Positions 1-11,987 of a DNA stretch of 64,000 nt are shown one piece after another (within the stretch, counting starts at the first letter, position 1; each line of letters starts with the position of its first letter). The notes below the pieces were generated by a model. That model ran no database searches. It was not told the DNA's origin and saw nothing but the letters and a program-made list of their open reading frames with translations. The position numbers were made by a program, and so were the translations under genes. The stretch comes from Guyanagaster necrorhizus (lineage: Eukaryota; Basidiomycota; Agaricomycetes; Agaricales; Physalacriaceae), in assembly GCF_019112545.1 (NCBI RefSeq), contig NW_025064880.1, positions 621,337 to 685,336 on the forward strand, given 5' to 3'.

Positions 1-2116
1 TTGTCCCTCTCCTCCTTTTGTATTTTCTCATCTTCTATACTCCTCACAATCGCCTCAACCTCTGCCACCATCTGCAGGGTGCTCTCGTACTCAAACGTAC
101 TCGGATCTGTATGGAAGAGCAGATTTTGAAAGAGGAGGGGATACTTTAGCAGTCTCTGGAAAGGTTTTGAAAGTGTGATCGCCAGACCAGTTTCGCCTTT
201 TTCACTAGAGTTCTCCTCGAGCTTTTGGAGGAACTTGCACACTCTGTTCCAATCTGCTACGTCTTGGTTCTTTGGTTTCTTATTCGACACGTTGGATAGT
301 GCGTTATCAACTTGTCCCAGAGCCCGTTCGAGGTGAAGGACATAAGTCGCGTACCCGTGGAAAATATCCGCCTTCCAAAGACACCGATCAGTAAGTTTGC
401 ATGGAAGAAATCTGATGGATGAACTCACATTCGAAACAAACACGTCGGCTAACGTCCTTACGAGTGGGTATTGGTCGTCATATCGCTTCTTCAAACTCTC
501 CGACAGTCGCTTGTGACCATCTAGAACGCCGCTATCGACAACCTCCAGACAAATCCGAAGATCTTCGGGCAACTGATGTGGCGCAATCGCATCACCGAAA
601 GGGTTACTGCCCGTTTCGCTCTTCTTGAATTTGCGTAACATCCCTGACTTTACCGTGGGGCTTAACGCTTTCGAATGGCTGAGGTGTCGCTCCCGCTCCC
701 GATCCACTACTATAGATTGCCTGCCTAATGACTGGGTAGACTGATTGGCCCGTGCGGGGGGAGGAAGGGATTGATGAGACCGTGTTGGGAACGGAACCGA
801 CGTGCCGGGTTTCGCAGCAGTCCTTGTGACCGTAGCACGATAGGGTGAACGGGGATGATTATGTTTTGAAGCCTGGCTTGCTGTGCCGTTCTTCCGCGGG
901 GTATTGAATGCCCTCCCCATGTGATCGTCTCCCTCATCTTCCTCGTCACTATCTAATGATTCAGTATCGATGTTGGGAGTCCGTGAATGCGCTTCAGCCG
1001 AGGGTGTGGGGGACATGAAGCGCGCCGCAATAGGAGGTAGATGATCAACGGATTCTGTTGGTGAATCGGTGCGGAAGTAGTCATAATCGAGGTTGGGTGT
1101 CGACGCTGCAGATAGCGGGGTATTTGTTGACGGAGCGGAAAAAGGATGCAGAAGGGGGTCAATAAATGTGTCTTTCATTTTCACCAGTTCTTGGACGTAT
1201 CTACAATGCATTTGGTAAACAGAAACTTAAGGAAGATTTCTGGGACGCACCTTTCCTCACTGGAAATAATTTCAAACAATACCTCTTGGCGCGTGCGTTC
1301 TCTCGAACCGAGGTTGGATACAAGATCTTCTTCTGTAACCTCACTCCAAGAAGCCGCAGCGAGAATTCTGCTCCCACTAGTGTTCTCCGTCATCTGGGAA
1401 TATGGCGAGGTGGACCTGAGCGATGGGGCTGAGGCGTCAGGTCTCTGAAGATATGGGGAAATGGCGCGAGTGGAAGCAGCCTTTCCCTTGCCCAAGGAGC
1501 CTAGATCGGTTTTGGACGACGAGGCACCTGAGGGAGTAGGGCCTCGTGGCTCTTTGTGGGTAGCCTGGAATCGTGATACGTTCGTCTTGATGGGAGTTGA
1601 AAGGGGGGCTGCTAGAGGTGACTCAGGGAGAGGGCGATCAAAGTTGGCAGGCGTTGGTGGAGGCGAGATGAAAGCAACCTTTTTCTGCACCTCCGACCCT
1701 GTAGCTGTACACACGCTACCGTTGGCATATCCCGATCCGTTCTGCTTCCTCTGACTGCGACCCAAATTGTCGAGATCCTGGCGTGGAGAAACGGCGCGAA
1801 CGGGCAAGTCGGGAAGAGGGTCCTCAGCACGCGAGGGGGTGGGAGAAGTCACGGAAGGCGTCGGCGTCGTTGAGGTCGTCGGTGAAGGGTCGTCGTTGGG
1901 ATGTCGGGGAGGGAGATGGGACGAGAAATGGTCTGGAACAAGTTCGGGAAGCGGCTTGAAATTGGCGTAGGAAGTCGGGGTATTAGAGGCTGTCCTCTGG
2001 GACTCCTCTGGGGGCCAAGGACGTAATGGAGGAAGCTTTTCCTTTGGAATGGATAATGAATCTCGTTCCTTGTCCCTGCTGCCACCGATATGCAGGCGCG
2101 ACAAGAAAGCCTTCAT
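1..2116 (-). CDS. RhoGEF (Dbl-homology domain) protein, 3' part off window
   Basis: Likely guanine-nucleotide exchange factor for a Rho/Cdc42-type GTPase. Exons on the minus strand are 1251-2116, 429-1200 and 1-371, joined by 50 and 57 nt GT-AG introns; the gene continues beyond base 1. The first ~270 residues are Ser/Pro-rich and probably disordered. The DH domain begins with SSEERYVQELVKMKDTFIDP (conserved region 1) and resumes with a segment containing LSESLKKRYDDQYPLV and later LSKPFQRLLKYPLLFQNLLF, the hallmark CR3 helix. Between CR1 and the next DH helices lies a ~210-residue acidic/Ser-rich insertion. A PH or BAR partner domain would be expected past the window edge and cannot be seen. 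The start MKAFLSRLHIGG is the first Met after upstream stops. The gene is divergent from the methyltransferase at 2384. Family assignment is firm; the substrate GTPase is unknown. Confidence 0.88.
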
Positions 2117-2320
2117 GAGTGTATGCGATCAGTATCTATGGACAACCTGAAGTGAATGCAAATCGAGCCAACAGCGAGCTTGAATAATGCAATAGAAAGC
2201 GAAGCAAAAGACGACGACAGCGCAGCAGATGGACACGGAAGGAAACGTGGGCGGTTAAGTAGGGCAGGCCGTGGTATCGTGGTCGTGAAATGCAAGGCAG
2301 AATACAGTCAAAGGAAGCAA

Positions 2321-2344
2321 AGCTAACCTAAGCTAACCTAAGCT
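2321..2344. repeat. 10-bp tandem repeat in a divergent promoter
   Basis: AGCTAACCTA occurs twice in tandem followed by a partial third AGCT copy. It sits 40-60 bp upstream of the methyltransferase start and about 200 bp upstream of the RhoGEF start, so it lies inside the shared intergenic promoter region. It could be a transcription-factor site or a chance duplication. Confidence 0.6.
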
Positions 2345-2383
2345 GGTAGCGATGCTAAGCGCCTGCAATCCAAACAACGCCTC

Positions 2384-3176
2384 ATGCCTCCCTGCCCTGC
2401 TCATGCTACCAAGCATCTCCCCCTGCTATCCTATTCATTCTCGCCTTCTCTTACCTTCCAATTGGCACAGTCCGACGACGGAACGTCTAATGGAACTGCC
2501 CTATGGCTCGGAGGGCAGGTCCTCTCTGTCTATCTCGCTCGAGTTGTCCATCCACGTCTCTTCCAGCCCGGTATGAGGGTTATCGAGCTAGGTAGCGGCA
2601 TTGGGCTCTCTGCGTTCGTCTCTTGTTTCTTGTTCGAATATTATTCTCTCACGTCTATCCAGTCTCGTCCTTAGCTCTCTCGGATGGGCTGTCGTTGCCA
2701 CTGATCTTCCCACCATAACAACCACCATTCTTCCCCGAAATATCTCCACCAACGTACCTCTTCTGTCTTCATCTTCAGGAGAAATTTCTATTCGCCAGCT
2801 TGATTGGACCGTCCAGCCGAATCAATGGCATGATCCTCTCATTACTTCATCCTTTGACCTCATCATCACCGCTGACACCGTCTATGCACCACATCTCGTT
2901 CAACCTCTACTAAGAACTCTCCATGCGCTAGCGTCTAGCTCCTCCTGCCCTCCTCCCATCTTTCTTTGTCTCGAACGCCGCGATCCGGCTCTCGTTGACC
3001 GTGTCTTATCAGAAGCTCGTTCCCACTGGGGCTTCAAAACCGAGCAAGTTCCGTGCAGAAAGATCTCCAAAGCGCTTGATAAGAGTGGCCTCAAGTGGGC
3101 CAAAGAGGTCTGGGACGATGTCGAAATCTGGAAATTCACTGTCAACAACAACGTCAATCCCGTAGTTGATACATGA
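2384..3176 (+). CDS. METTL21-type (Methyltransf_16) protein methyltransferase
   Basis: Predicted SAM-dependent lysine methyltransferase of the METTL21/EFM group. Exons are 2384-2613 and 2663-3176; splicing the 49 nt intron (donor GTTCGT) restores the motif I region VIELGSGIGLSALVLSSLGW followed by VVATDLP, the ribose-binding acidic loop. The family's typical ALWLGGQVLSVYL segment precedes it. Later FDLIITADTVYAPHLV matches the post-I/DxxY-like region (here ADTVY) of this family, and the C-terminus carries short beta-strand segments. At about 247 residues it has normal family length. An in-frame stop lies just upstream of the chosen start, with no other Met between. Substrate is not predictable; yeast relatives methylate elongation factors. 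Confidence 0.85.
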
Positions 3177-6100
3177 TAGACCTCTCTAATTTCTCATTTA
3201 AGCTCTGGACGACACCTAAATGATATGTCTTCTTCGCATCCAACGGTGCCTTTCACATTCAATCAACCCTTGGTATGTCATACCCACATGTTTCGACATT
3301 CTATTCCTCTCATCTTCGGATCGCAGACTTTTATCAAGGCACTGGCCGACGCTTTAGCCGTCGAGTAACTGACTTTACATGTACAGCTATATGTGTCTCA
3401 TTTATCGCGCTCCTCTGTCACGTTCTCGTGGCTGGTGCATCAATCAAGCACTTTCTCATCGTACTTGCTTCATCGCCCTCCCCCCCCAAGGCAATCCTTT
3501 CTGGGAACACCAGCTATGCGATTCGAAATCAATGTCAATGACTCTTCACAACACATCAAAGGTACCAATTCGCATAATAGTATTAACGCAAAGTACCGAG
3601 CAACCAATTGTCATGCCCTGAATTTTTCCATTCATATAGCGGTATTTCCCAACGGAACCGCGTTTACTAGTCTCCTTCAGTACTCCTCCCGTCTGCGAGG
3701 TGTTTCGATAAGGCTCACTTGACTCGCTGCAGGTCGTCTGTGCCTAGCAGTTGACAAAATGTCACTGCTTTCGGAATATCAGCGTCCTGACGGCCTTCCG
3801 AGTCGAGGAATTGGATTGTTGATAGGGTGCATATGGAGCCGTCAACCCCAACGATGTATGTATCCACGCCGTCGGTCAAGGTTTCAACCGGTATGGTTTA
3901 GAATCTAGCCCGTGCCCCGTGTCTATCCAAGGTTACGATGTGTACCTGAGAAAACCAAGAATTTGAGTGGCATAAGCCCAGAACGCGACAGTATTCACTG
4001 TCATACATGTAGCGGGTGCACGAGTTGCGATTTTTCACTCCCCGTGACCAGCAGAAGAATCCCAGCGGCTCTAGGTGGACCGGGCATGCAGGAAGGCTTA
4101 TGGCGATCCAGAATATAGCAATTTCTAGGTTTTCGGTCATTATTTAAGTTCGGACTTTGTGTTCCACCTTGCATTGTCGCAGCCTATATATCTGTCGTGG
4201 GTAATTGACAGATAAACCTGCACTGGTGTGCTTTAAACATGGAAAATGTTTCTTTTTTGAACAGATTTTTTTTAGCCCGAGTTTCTCGGAGACAGGGCGC
4301 GGTATAACACACAGCAATGTATTTAAATAAATCGGAGACATCTTGGACGACCAACCAATGGTCACCACCGTTTCGGTGAAACGAGATATATAGGAACCCA
4401 AAAATCCGGTAAACTGCAGATAATACAGTACTAGACGATGGAGCTGTAAAACGAGATATGATGTCACATAATTCCATCCAAGTCTCAAGGGGCAAGTTTT
4501 TCATGTCGTTTTTATGACCAGATTTTACGGACTGAGAAAGAGCATCTTGAAACGAAACATTCTGAGGTCTTGTCCTCCTGCAGTGCGAGACGTTTGGTTG
4601 CCGGTTATCCATTTTACAGAAGCGTCTCGGACCCCTTTATGGGGTCCACGTCGCACCACATGGGTTGAATATCCACAGGGAAGCGCTAAGACGTGGGGGA
4701 AGCTGTACGGAGGTATCGTATCATAGGGAATAATTGTATCATAATCTAGGAATTGGGTTCTTCAATTGTGCATGGGAGTGGTGAATATCCGAGAGAAAGA
4801 TAGGTTTCCGCAGAGCGCGCTGCGGCTTGGGCGGTTGGTTGGTGTTGGAACTGAGGTTTCGCAGGGGAATAAAGCTCTTGATCTGATTGAATACTGACTT
4901 GGTTCACGTTATCAAAAAGATTGGATATGATCAATCTCCTCTAGCTTCCAATGAGTTGTCCTAGTATTCCCTACAGAGATTTACTGACTAAGATTATATG
5001 TGTTAGATAACACACAGCGCTCGACAGCAAGTCCAGCCAAGCGGCTTGATTGAGCGTTCTACGTGGTTTTCTTGGCATTGTGATTTGATTTCACTCGGAC
5101 ACTCGGGCTCTTATGATTCACGAGCCACATATTATCAAGTGTACCGCAGGACGGAGATGTTTTACGGGTCGCATTTCGCAGATGTCGATCATAAAGCATT
5201 CGAATGCAGTATTCAGCGGTTCAAAGTCTAGCGGTTTCTCCGTCTCGCATCGAAGTGCAAATGTTCAGCCGTTTTCACAGCGCATATTGATATCTAGTCT
5301 TCGAAATTGGGCCGCAAGCGCACCCATCCATCACGCTGGAACTATTGACCGAATGGGTATAACCTGACATTAACCAACTCTCTGGCCAAGAAGGCGACCT
5401 GAGGTGGGCCTCAAAATACTCACCTGAATTCTCTTGTTGGCAAAGCATATGGCATGTCTCTCTTGCTCTGCATTTCCTGGTGTAACACGCACTGCATTCT
5501 TGACGCACATGCGACGCCAGAAACGGGGGATCATAGCACTCGGCACCAAGTGAATTGAATAATATTTAGATCCAGAAAACACGCGTGAATTCGCCACCCA
5601 CTTGTATCCACACATCGAATGAAGCGATGTGGCTTGGCGCACAAATCAAGCAAAGTCCGAATAGCAAACTTGGAAGCATTCTCGGCGTTACTAGTCTTTT
5701 AAGCTTCTCCGACCCACCAGCGTCCCCGCTGGATTAGTGCCAGCCAGGTAAAAGTAGCACTCATTGTAGTCTAAATATTCATTCTGGGTGCGTGTGTGGG
5801 TCCCTAATAGTAAGTTAGTTGGCAGAAACTGGCCAAGTCACATAGGGGAAGGAACCGCGGCAGCGTCAGGTACGATGTGCGTGCATGTCGTAATGGCAAC
5901 ATTGTGGGGAACCGGGCACAAATTTTGCCGGTCCAGCGGGGGCTGGGCGGAGAGGCCGATACTTCCTTCCGGAAACCGGACCCTCCGAATAGCCGGCAGT
6001 CTAAAAATGTACCCGGCATCAGTCTATTTTTAAGTGCTTTGCCGCGGTTGAAGGTTGGGTCAGGTTAGACCAAGGTACAACGGACAGGTGTTCTGCCTTG

Positions 6101-6777
6101 GAATCGAAGAGTGTTTCGTGATAAGGGGTGATAAGATGTTGAGCAACCCTAACAATAATTTCATCCTCCCATGGCACCGCGATAAGAACGCTCTCGTGAA
6201 GGACGCCAACTTGACGCTTTGCGCTATGTGGCGTTAATACCAGCGGCAACTGCAACACAGAATTTCGAGTCGTTGGCTGTCGTTGGCATATCTGTTAGAT
6301 CTCGCTTTGTGTTATAGTGCGCAAATTCGGGATCGGACGGGATAGCGAGAGGCTGAATATTTGAAAGAGCCCTGTGTTTCCTAGAATTCTACGAGGTGAA
6401 ATTGTCGGACTGTGCCTATTAATCAGGTCTCAAGTCTGTCACTTCAGATCACTCAGATTTGAAGTTCGTGCTGGCATGAGGACGGGCGTGACCATTCTCG
6501 ACCCATGTCAAAGGCCTGTTAGATAGCCAAAAGTGAGCAAGCCCTCGAGTCTCGGATGGAGAATGTAGGCATATCTTTCATCCCAGCCAGCCTTGAGGTA
6601 AAGTTTGAAATGACTCGGAAATGAAGCTCCCAACCTTGAAATTAGGAAATTTCCCATCACAACAACAGCAGCCTGATACTATTTATATGACTGCTCGAGA
6701 ATGCAAATAAAGTGAGTAAGCAGAATGTCTGGTCATGGGAGCGTACTTGCCAACGCGCGATACACGTCCAAGGGTCG
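3177..6777. other. Long intergenic region without a convincing gene
   Basis: About 3.6 kb carrying only short, mutually overlapping open frames with no recognisable domains, apart from the weak F-box-like frame at 4184-4612. Base composition drifts between AT-rich and neutral. I saw no long terminal repeats, transposase motifs or tRNA arms. It may hold UTRs of the flanking genes, decayed sequence or non-coding RNA. Confidence 0.6.
4184..4612 (-). pseudogene. Possible F-box-like gene fragment
   Basis: A 142-codon open frame contains NLPLETWMELCDIISRF, which resembles the start of an F-box (LPxExWxxI), followed by a segment with hydrophobic spacing similar to the rest of an F-box. No leucine-rich repeats or other partner domain follow and no splice extension was found, so it looks like a fragment or a chance match. 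Agaricomycete genomes carry very many F-box genes and relics, which makes the idea reasonable but unproven. Confidence 0.2.
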
Positions 6778-7174
6778 TTAATTTTTCTCGAGATCTCTGT
6801 CATACCCGTGCTTTTCCTGGAAATTTGGGTCATGTCAGCGTTCTATCGGTGCAATCAGTGCGAACCAAGTCTTTCCACGTTTCCGCCTCATCATTTTCCG
6901 TCTGCAGCTGATAGATCTGCATAAATCCACCAAAAGTAAGATCCCCAGTGTTCTCATCGACGTCCATGAATTCCATAATTTCGTCTATCTCCGAATCGGG
7001 GGAAGCGGCGCCGTTTGTGTCGAGGAAGTACTGCTGGATTTGCGCACGGGAGAGGGTATTGGATAATGGGAAAGCATATTTGTTAAATATTTCTCTAAGA
7101 GCAGCTTCAAACTCTGGAGTGATGTCGCCTTCCTCGTCGAGTAGTTTGGCAGGCATGATATAATAGTGATCCAA
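6778..7174 (-). CDS. Small EF-hand-like protein
   Basis: Exons 6866-7174 and 6778-6816, joined by a 49 nt intron (donor GTTCGC). Splicing replaces an out-of-frame tail with LEKHGYDRDLEKN, giving a 115-residue protein. It is all-helical in character, with two acidic loop-like stretches (DTNGAASPDSEIDEIMEFMD and DVDENTGDLTFGGFMQIY) that resemble EF-hand pairs; only the second (D-D-N-T-G-D-L-T-F) looks like a usable calcium loop. An alternative start at 7156 (MPAKLLDEEGD) is equally plausible and would give 109 residues. Its start codon is only 71 bp from that of PRP28 on the other strand. Function is not known; I do not recognise a named family beyond EF-hand similarity. Confidence 0.75.
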
Positions 7175-7245
7175 GAGATCGGCACCAAATAGTTTGAGTC
7201 AATGATCGAAATCTCACGTGGTCCCCTTCTTCACTGACATTGACG
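7175..7245. promoter_or_regulatory. Compact bidirectional promoter (EF-hand protein / PRP28)
   Basis: Only 71 bp separate the two divergent start codons, so transcription starts and 5' UTRs of the two genes must share or overlap this segment. No TATA box is evident. Confidence 0.5.
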
Positions 7246-9547
7246 ATGACGACCCGCTCAGAGCCCATTTCCATCGAGTCTCTGCTACAGAAGCAGAAAA
7301 CAGAAAGGGAAGCTGCGTCGCGGGTCTGTCTTTGTGTTTTTTTTTGTGATCTCATCTGATTAACCTTCTAGCCTAAATTTCTGAGCAAAGAAGAACGCGC
7401 AAAGGTTGCTATCGCCAAACGCGCGGCCGAGATCAAGGAAGAGAGAGAACGGGAAGACCGGAAAAAGTTGGAGAGGGAAAGACTCGAGGAAAAAGCCAGT
7501 AGAGAGTCTAGCACACATGGGAATGTTAGTGGACGTCGACGTGAGTTACTTGCTTTCCATTTACATTATGTGCTGATAACATTACAGACGATGATAGAAG
7601 ACGAGATAGAGATAGAGACAGAGACAGACGTCCGCCTCCTTCATCGTCATCTTCCTACCAGAATGTTCCAACTGGTCCTCGCGCCGACCGTAGCAAGTCG
7701 GCACCCATCAGTAACTCGACACTGACGCCCTCCTCTACCCCTGCCACCCCTTCTATGTCTACTACCGAACTTGAAGCCCTACGTACACGCTATCTGGGTG
7801 TCGACAAGAAGAAACGCAAAATCCGCAAAATGAATGACCGTAAATTTGTGTTTGACTGGGATGTGCAGGACGACACTGCTGCCTCTGCCTCTCCCCTTCC
7901 CTCGCAACAGAGCGCGCAAGTCATGTTTGGCCGAGGGCACATAGCTGGGATGGACGTGGATGTCCGTGACGTTAGAGAGCGCCGGGCCGTTGTAGATGAG
8001 CGACATTGGTCAGAAAAGAGTCTCACGGAGATGAAAGAGAGAGACTGGCGGATATTCCGAGAAGATTTCAGCATCAGCGCCAGAGGAGGTGGAATCCCTC
8101 ACCCTTTGAGAAGCTGGTCAGAGAGTGCTATTCCTGGTCAGATCTTGGATTGTATCGAGAGGATTGGATACAAAGAACCTAGTCCAATTCAGAGGCAGGC
8201 TATTCCCATTGGATTAATGAACAGAGATATTATTGGTATCGCAGAGACAGGTGCTCTCCACCTATAGGTTCTGTTGATTCCTGCTAATCCATCACATAGG
8301 GTCTGGGAAAACGGCTGCTTTCGTTATCCCCATGTTGGCGTTTATCAGCACCCTTCCCCCGTTCACGGATGAGAATCGGCATCTGGGACCGTATGCCCTT
8401 ATTCTTGCCCCGACACGTGAATTGGCGCAGCAGATTGAGAGCGAGACGCGCAAATTTGCAAGTCCCCTTGATTATCGATGTGTTTCCATCGTAGGAGGGC
8501 GCGCCGTGGAAGAGCAGCAATTCAATCTACGGGAAGGTGCTGAGATCATTATTGCAACACCAGGGCGGCTGAAGGATGTCATTGAACGGCATGTATTGGT
8601 CCTGGGGCAATGCCGCTACGTGGTCATGGATGAGGCGGACCGTATGGTACATCTGGGTTTTGAGACGGACTTGACTTATATTCTGGATGCGCTGCCGGAG
8701 GGCGCAATGGATGGTGAGGTTGACAAAATGGAGATCGACGACGAAGGTAGCGTTGTCAGGATAGGTCGGACAAGAGTGACGACGCTATTTTCGGCCACGA
8801 TGCCACCAGCGGTCGAGCGGCTCGCAAGAAAGTATTTGAAAAGAGCGGCGGTTATCACAATCGGTGAGGCAGGCAGAGCAGTTGACACGGTCGAACAAAG
8901 AGTTGAATTCATCAACGGAGATGAGAAAAAGAGGTGGGTGAAGCTCTATTCAGAGGCATCTTCACTAACGACAATAACCCTTAGATTGAAATTACTCGAA
9001 ATACTGAATAGCGGCGAGTACGCGTCGCCGATCATCGTTTTTGTAAACCAGAAGAAAACGGCAGACATGGTGGCGAGGGATCTTCAGAGAGCAAACTGGT
9101 GTGCGGCGACGCTTCATAGCGGTAAGAATCAAGAACAGCGTGAGGCGGCGCTGCAGTCGTTGCGAAATGGAGAAAGTGATGTCCTAGTGGCGACGGATTT
9201 AGCTGGACGAGGTATTGATGTCCAGGACGTGAGTCTTGTGATCAACTACCAGATGGCCAGCACTATAGAGGCATATGTCCACCGAATTGGTACGAAGATC
9301 TTTTTTTTTTTTTTTGGAATTTCTACGTTTGTGCTAATGAAACGCAGGTCGTACTGGTCGAGCGGGCAAGTTGGGGACAGCGATCACGTTCCTGACAAAC
9401 GACGACGACGAAGTGATGTATGAATTAAGGCAAGAGATTGCCAAGAGTCCCGTAAGCAAAGTGCCGATGGAGCTGGCGAAGCACGAGGCGGCACAACACA
9501 AGGTGAGCCGGGAGATGAAACGGAAGCGAGAGGAGGAGGCCGAGTGA
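7246..9547 (+). CDS. PRP28: PRP28/DDX23 pre-mRNA-splicing DEAD-box ATPase
   Basis: Spliceosomal RNA helicase that swaps U1 for U6 at the 5' splice site. Six exons: 7246-7323, 7372-7540, 7588-8250, 8300-8933, 8985-9289, 9348-9547, encoding 682 residues. The N-terminus has [11 protein letters not shown] and [11 protein letters not shown], then an Arg/Asp repeat, then the family-specific [18 protein letters not shown]. Helicase motifs in order: Q motif [17 protein letters not shown] (I), APTRELAQQ (Ia), TPGRL (Ib), DEAD (II), SAT (III), [10 protein letters not shown] (V) and HRIGRTGRAG (VI). The intron at 8934-8983/4 is 51 nt and translates without stops, so retention would be invisible in frame. 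The last intron contains a 15-nt T run. All catalytic motifs are intact. Confidence 0.97.
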
Positions 9548-9692
9548 CGGCCGGCCGGTATTAAACCGGAGCAGAATCGGTCCGAAATAGTCACGTAAAA
9601 TATAATGTCATCAAACTTAGTAATGAAAACGGATGCGCATCGGACCGTACCTCTTCGAGTTTCCTTACTCCTCCTCCTCCTAGAGTGACACC

Positions 9693-11987
9693 ATGCCTTC
9701 GGGCTCATTCATGTCGCCGCCGTCGCCCCGTCATGAATCTCGCTTTCGTTTTGCTCGCAAGGCCTCGTCGACCTTCACTAGTCCTGCCGATTCACCAGCA
9801 TCTACTCCTCCAAAGCACGGGCCCCTTCACGACCTCAAACGCCTCCTTCATAACCATGTCGACCAACACCATTCCCAGCACCCGGGTGGCAATGACAAGG
9901 CGTCTACTCGTAAACGCTCTCCTTCATCTTCCCAGCCGTCACCATCGTCTCGTAGCTCGCCCGTCCCAGAAAGCTATTTACAACCGGATGAACCGCCGCC
10001 TGCATCGGGCAGCAATACGCCTCTCCATCATCACCACCATCAACAGCACCACCGCCCTATTCACTCTCTACAAGAAGCCACTCGGGCCCACCTTTCGAAA
10101 AAGTACGGCAAATGGGGTCGGGTTCTTGGCAGCGGCGCTGGCGGCACCGTACGGCTCATCAAGGCGAGCACGAAGAATGGGGGCACCATCTTCGCTGTCA
10201 AGGAGTTTCGCCCTAAGCGAACGGGTGAGACTGAGAAGGAGTATCAGAAAAAGGTCACGGCAGAATTTTGCGTCGGTTCTACCTTGAAACATAGGAATAT
10301 CATCGAGACCGTGGATATTGTCTCAGATCACGGTCATTACTATGAGGTGAGTGCGACTTTCTATCATCAGTATGCTCGTTCTCAGTGCCTTCAGGTTATG
10401 GAATACGCCCCGTACGACCTCTTCTCCGTCGTCATGTCCGGCAAAATGTGCAGACCCGAGATATACTGTGTTTTCCGGCAAATTTGTGATGGCGTTGAGT
10501 ACCTCCATGAACTCGGACTTGCTCACCGCGATCTCAAGCTAGACAACTGTGTCATGACCACTCACAACGTCGTCAAGCTCATCGATTTCGGCACTGCCAC
10601 TGTGTTCCATTATCCCGGCAAGTCACATATACCAGCGACGGGCGTGGTCGGGAGCGACCCCTACCTCGCTCCGGAGGTCTTGTCCAGCGACTCATATGAT
10701 CCCAGAAAGAGCGACGTGTGGAGCGTGGCTATTATCTTTCTGTGCATGGTCCTTAGGAGGTTCCCCTGGAAAATCCCGGATCCAAAGCAGGACCCGAGCT
10801 TCAGAGCATTCGTGAATGCCCACCCAGATCTCAGCGTAGCCCCTGCACCAACGCCTAAGCGGGGCTTAACGATACCAGTCGCGCCAATTCTTAATGGAGA
10901 GCATGCATTACAGGGGTGTTCAGCGACGATACACCCGCCGTTAAGCGGCAACGGCAACAGCAATCCACGACTCCTTCTACCTCCTCCACAGGTCAACCTC
11001 AATGGCACACAAACCAATGGTAATTCGGAAGTAGCGTCGATAGGCAAACCAGAAACGGCATCGATAGCCGCGTCTGATGATGGTTCCGAGTCGGAATCAA
11101 ATATTCCACGAACAAGAGAGTCACGCTCGAATTCTCACTCGTCTTCTTCAACCAACTCAGTCGGTGTGGCATCTGAAGACAAGCTCATGTTTACCACGTT
11201 TGATGGACCGGTCAGCCAGAGTACGGCTACGCTACCCCTGATGAGCCCTCACCGCACACTTCAATCCCCGCATCTTCCACATACACGGTTACCTACAGCA
11301 GACAATGACCAAGACATGGATCCCTCAGTTCGGGTGTTTGATCGGCCAGGATCGTCGACGGAATCACTACCTGTCAGTCCGCGGTCGTATGCTCAGGTGT
11401 TTCCGACGACAGGTGGAGTGAGTACTAGTGAAGAGATGCTTGCCACGCCACGGCTCCGGCCCATTGAGAGGGCGCGGGCGACGACGTTTGATGGGACAGT
11501 GAGAAGAGCACCTGCCGTTCAGGTCGAAGTAATGGGCGGCGTCAAGGAGGAGGAAACTGAAACTTCAGAAAAGAAGGAGAAACAGTCACCTACTGCCGAT
11601 ACAGTCTCTAATGCTGCCATAAAGAAGCGTACTCGCACTGATAGTGTCACGACGTTCCACGGTGGAGGTGCGGAAAGTATCTTCCGACTGCTACCCCGTG
11701 AAACGAGGCCGGCACTCCGGCGGATGCTTTTTGTCGAGCCTAGCGCACGATGCACGTTAACTGACCTATTGAAGGGGCGTGGAAAGGGGAGCCGACTTTT
11801 GTGTGGTTGTGAGCCTGTATTTGGCGGTGAGGTTGACTGTGTGGATCATGACGGTGAAGAGGACGAAGGTGACGAATGGTTAAAGAGCATTCTGCCGTGC
11901 AGCGACATGGAGAGGGGTGAGAAGGCAGATCACATTCATGTCAAGGTTACGGTGGACGAGAAGCAAGGAAAGAGGAGGTTCTTCTAG
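9693..11987 (+). CDS. HAL4/SAT4-type Ser/Thr protein kinase
   Basis: Fungal NPR/HAL-family kinase; yeast Hal4/Hal5 stabilise plasma-membrane nutrient and potassium transporters. Exons 9693-10346 and 10395-11987 (in-frame 48 nt intron), 748 residues. The first ~125 residues are Ser/Pro/His-rich. Kinase landmarks: [11 protein letters not shown] (glycine loop), FAVKEF (catalytic Lys), [18 protein letters not shown] (DFG) and DPYLAPEVL (APE). After [14 protein letters not shown] the C-lobe is interrupted by a ~270-residue Ser/Thr/Pro-rich insert before [20 protein letters not shown] resumes subdomain XI. It ends with an acidic stretch and [10 protein letters not shown]. All catalytic residues are present, so it should be active. 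Regulation by phosphorylation of the insert is an inference. Confidence 0.93.
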   Translation: MPSGSFMSPPSPRHESRFRFARKASSTFTSPADSPASTPPKHGPLHDLKRLLHNHVDQHHSQHPGGNDKASTRKRSPSSSQPSPSSRSSPVPESYLQPDEPPPASGSNTPLHHHHHQQHHRPIHSLQEATRAHLSKKYGKWGRVLGSGAGGTVRLIKASTKNGGTIFAVKEFRPKRTGETEKEYQKKVTAEFCVGSTLKHRNIIETVDIVSDHGHYYEVSATFYHQYARSQCLQVMEYAPYDLFSVVMSGKMCRPEIYCVFRQICDGVEYLHELGLAHRDLKLDNCVMTTHNVVKLIDFGTATVFHYPGKSHIPATGVVGSDPYLAPEVLSSDSYDPRKSDVWSVAIIFLCMVLRRFPWKIPDPKQDPSFRAFVNAHPDLSVAPAPTPKRGLTIPVAPILNGEHALQGCSATIHPPLSGNGNSNPRLLLPPPQVNLNGTQTNGNSEVASIGKPETASIAASDDGSESESNIPRTRESRSNSHSSSSTNSVGVASEDKLMFTTFDGPVSQSTATLPLMSPHRTLQSPHLPHTRLPTADNDQDMDPSVRVFDRPGSSTESLPVSPRSYAQVFPTTGGVSTSEEMLATPRLRPIERARATTFDGTVRRAPAVQVEVMGGVKEEETETSEKKEKQSPTADTVSNAAIKKRTRTDSVTTFHGGGAESIFRLLPRETRPALRRMLFVEPSARCTLTDLLKGRGKGSRLLCGCEPVFGGEVDCVDHDGEEDEGDEWLKSILPCSDMERGEKADHIHVKVTVDEKQGKRRFF

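Noticed and set aside
2317..2344. Telomere-like CTAACCTAA units
   Set aside because: Only two tandem 10-bp copies of AGCTAACCTA; not the TTAGGG-type repeat of fungal telomeres and it lies between two genes.
3223..3722. Possible spliced ORF just after the methyltransferase (MSSSHPTVPFTFNQPL...)
   Set aside because: It needs a 22-nt intron to continue past the stop after LADALAVE, which is below any credible spliceosomal size, and the downstream translation shows no family features.
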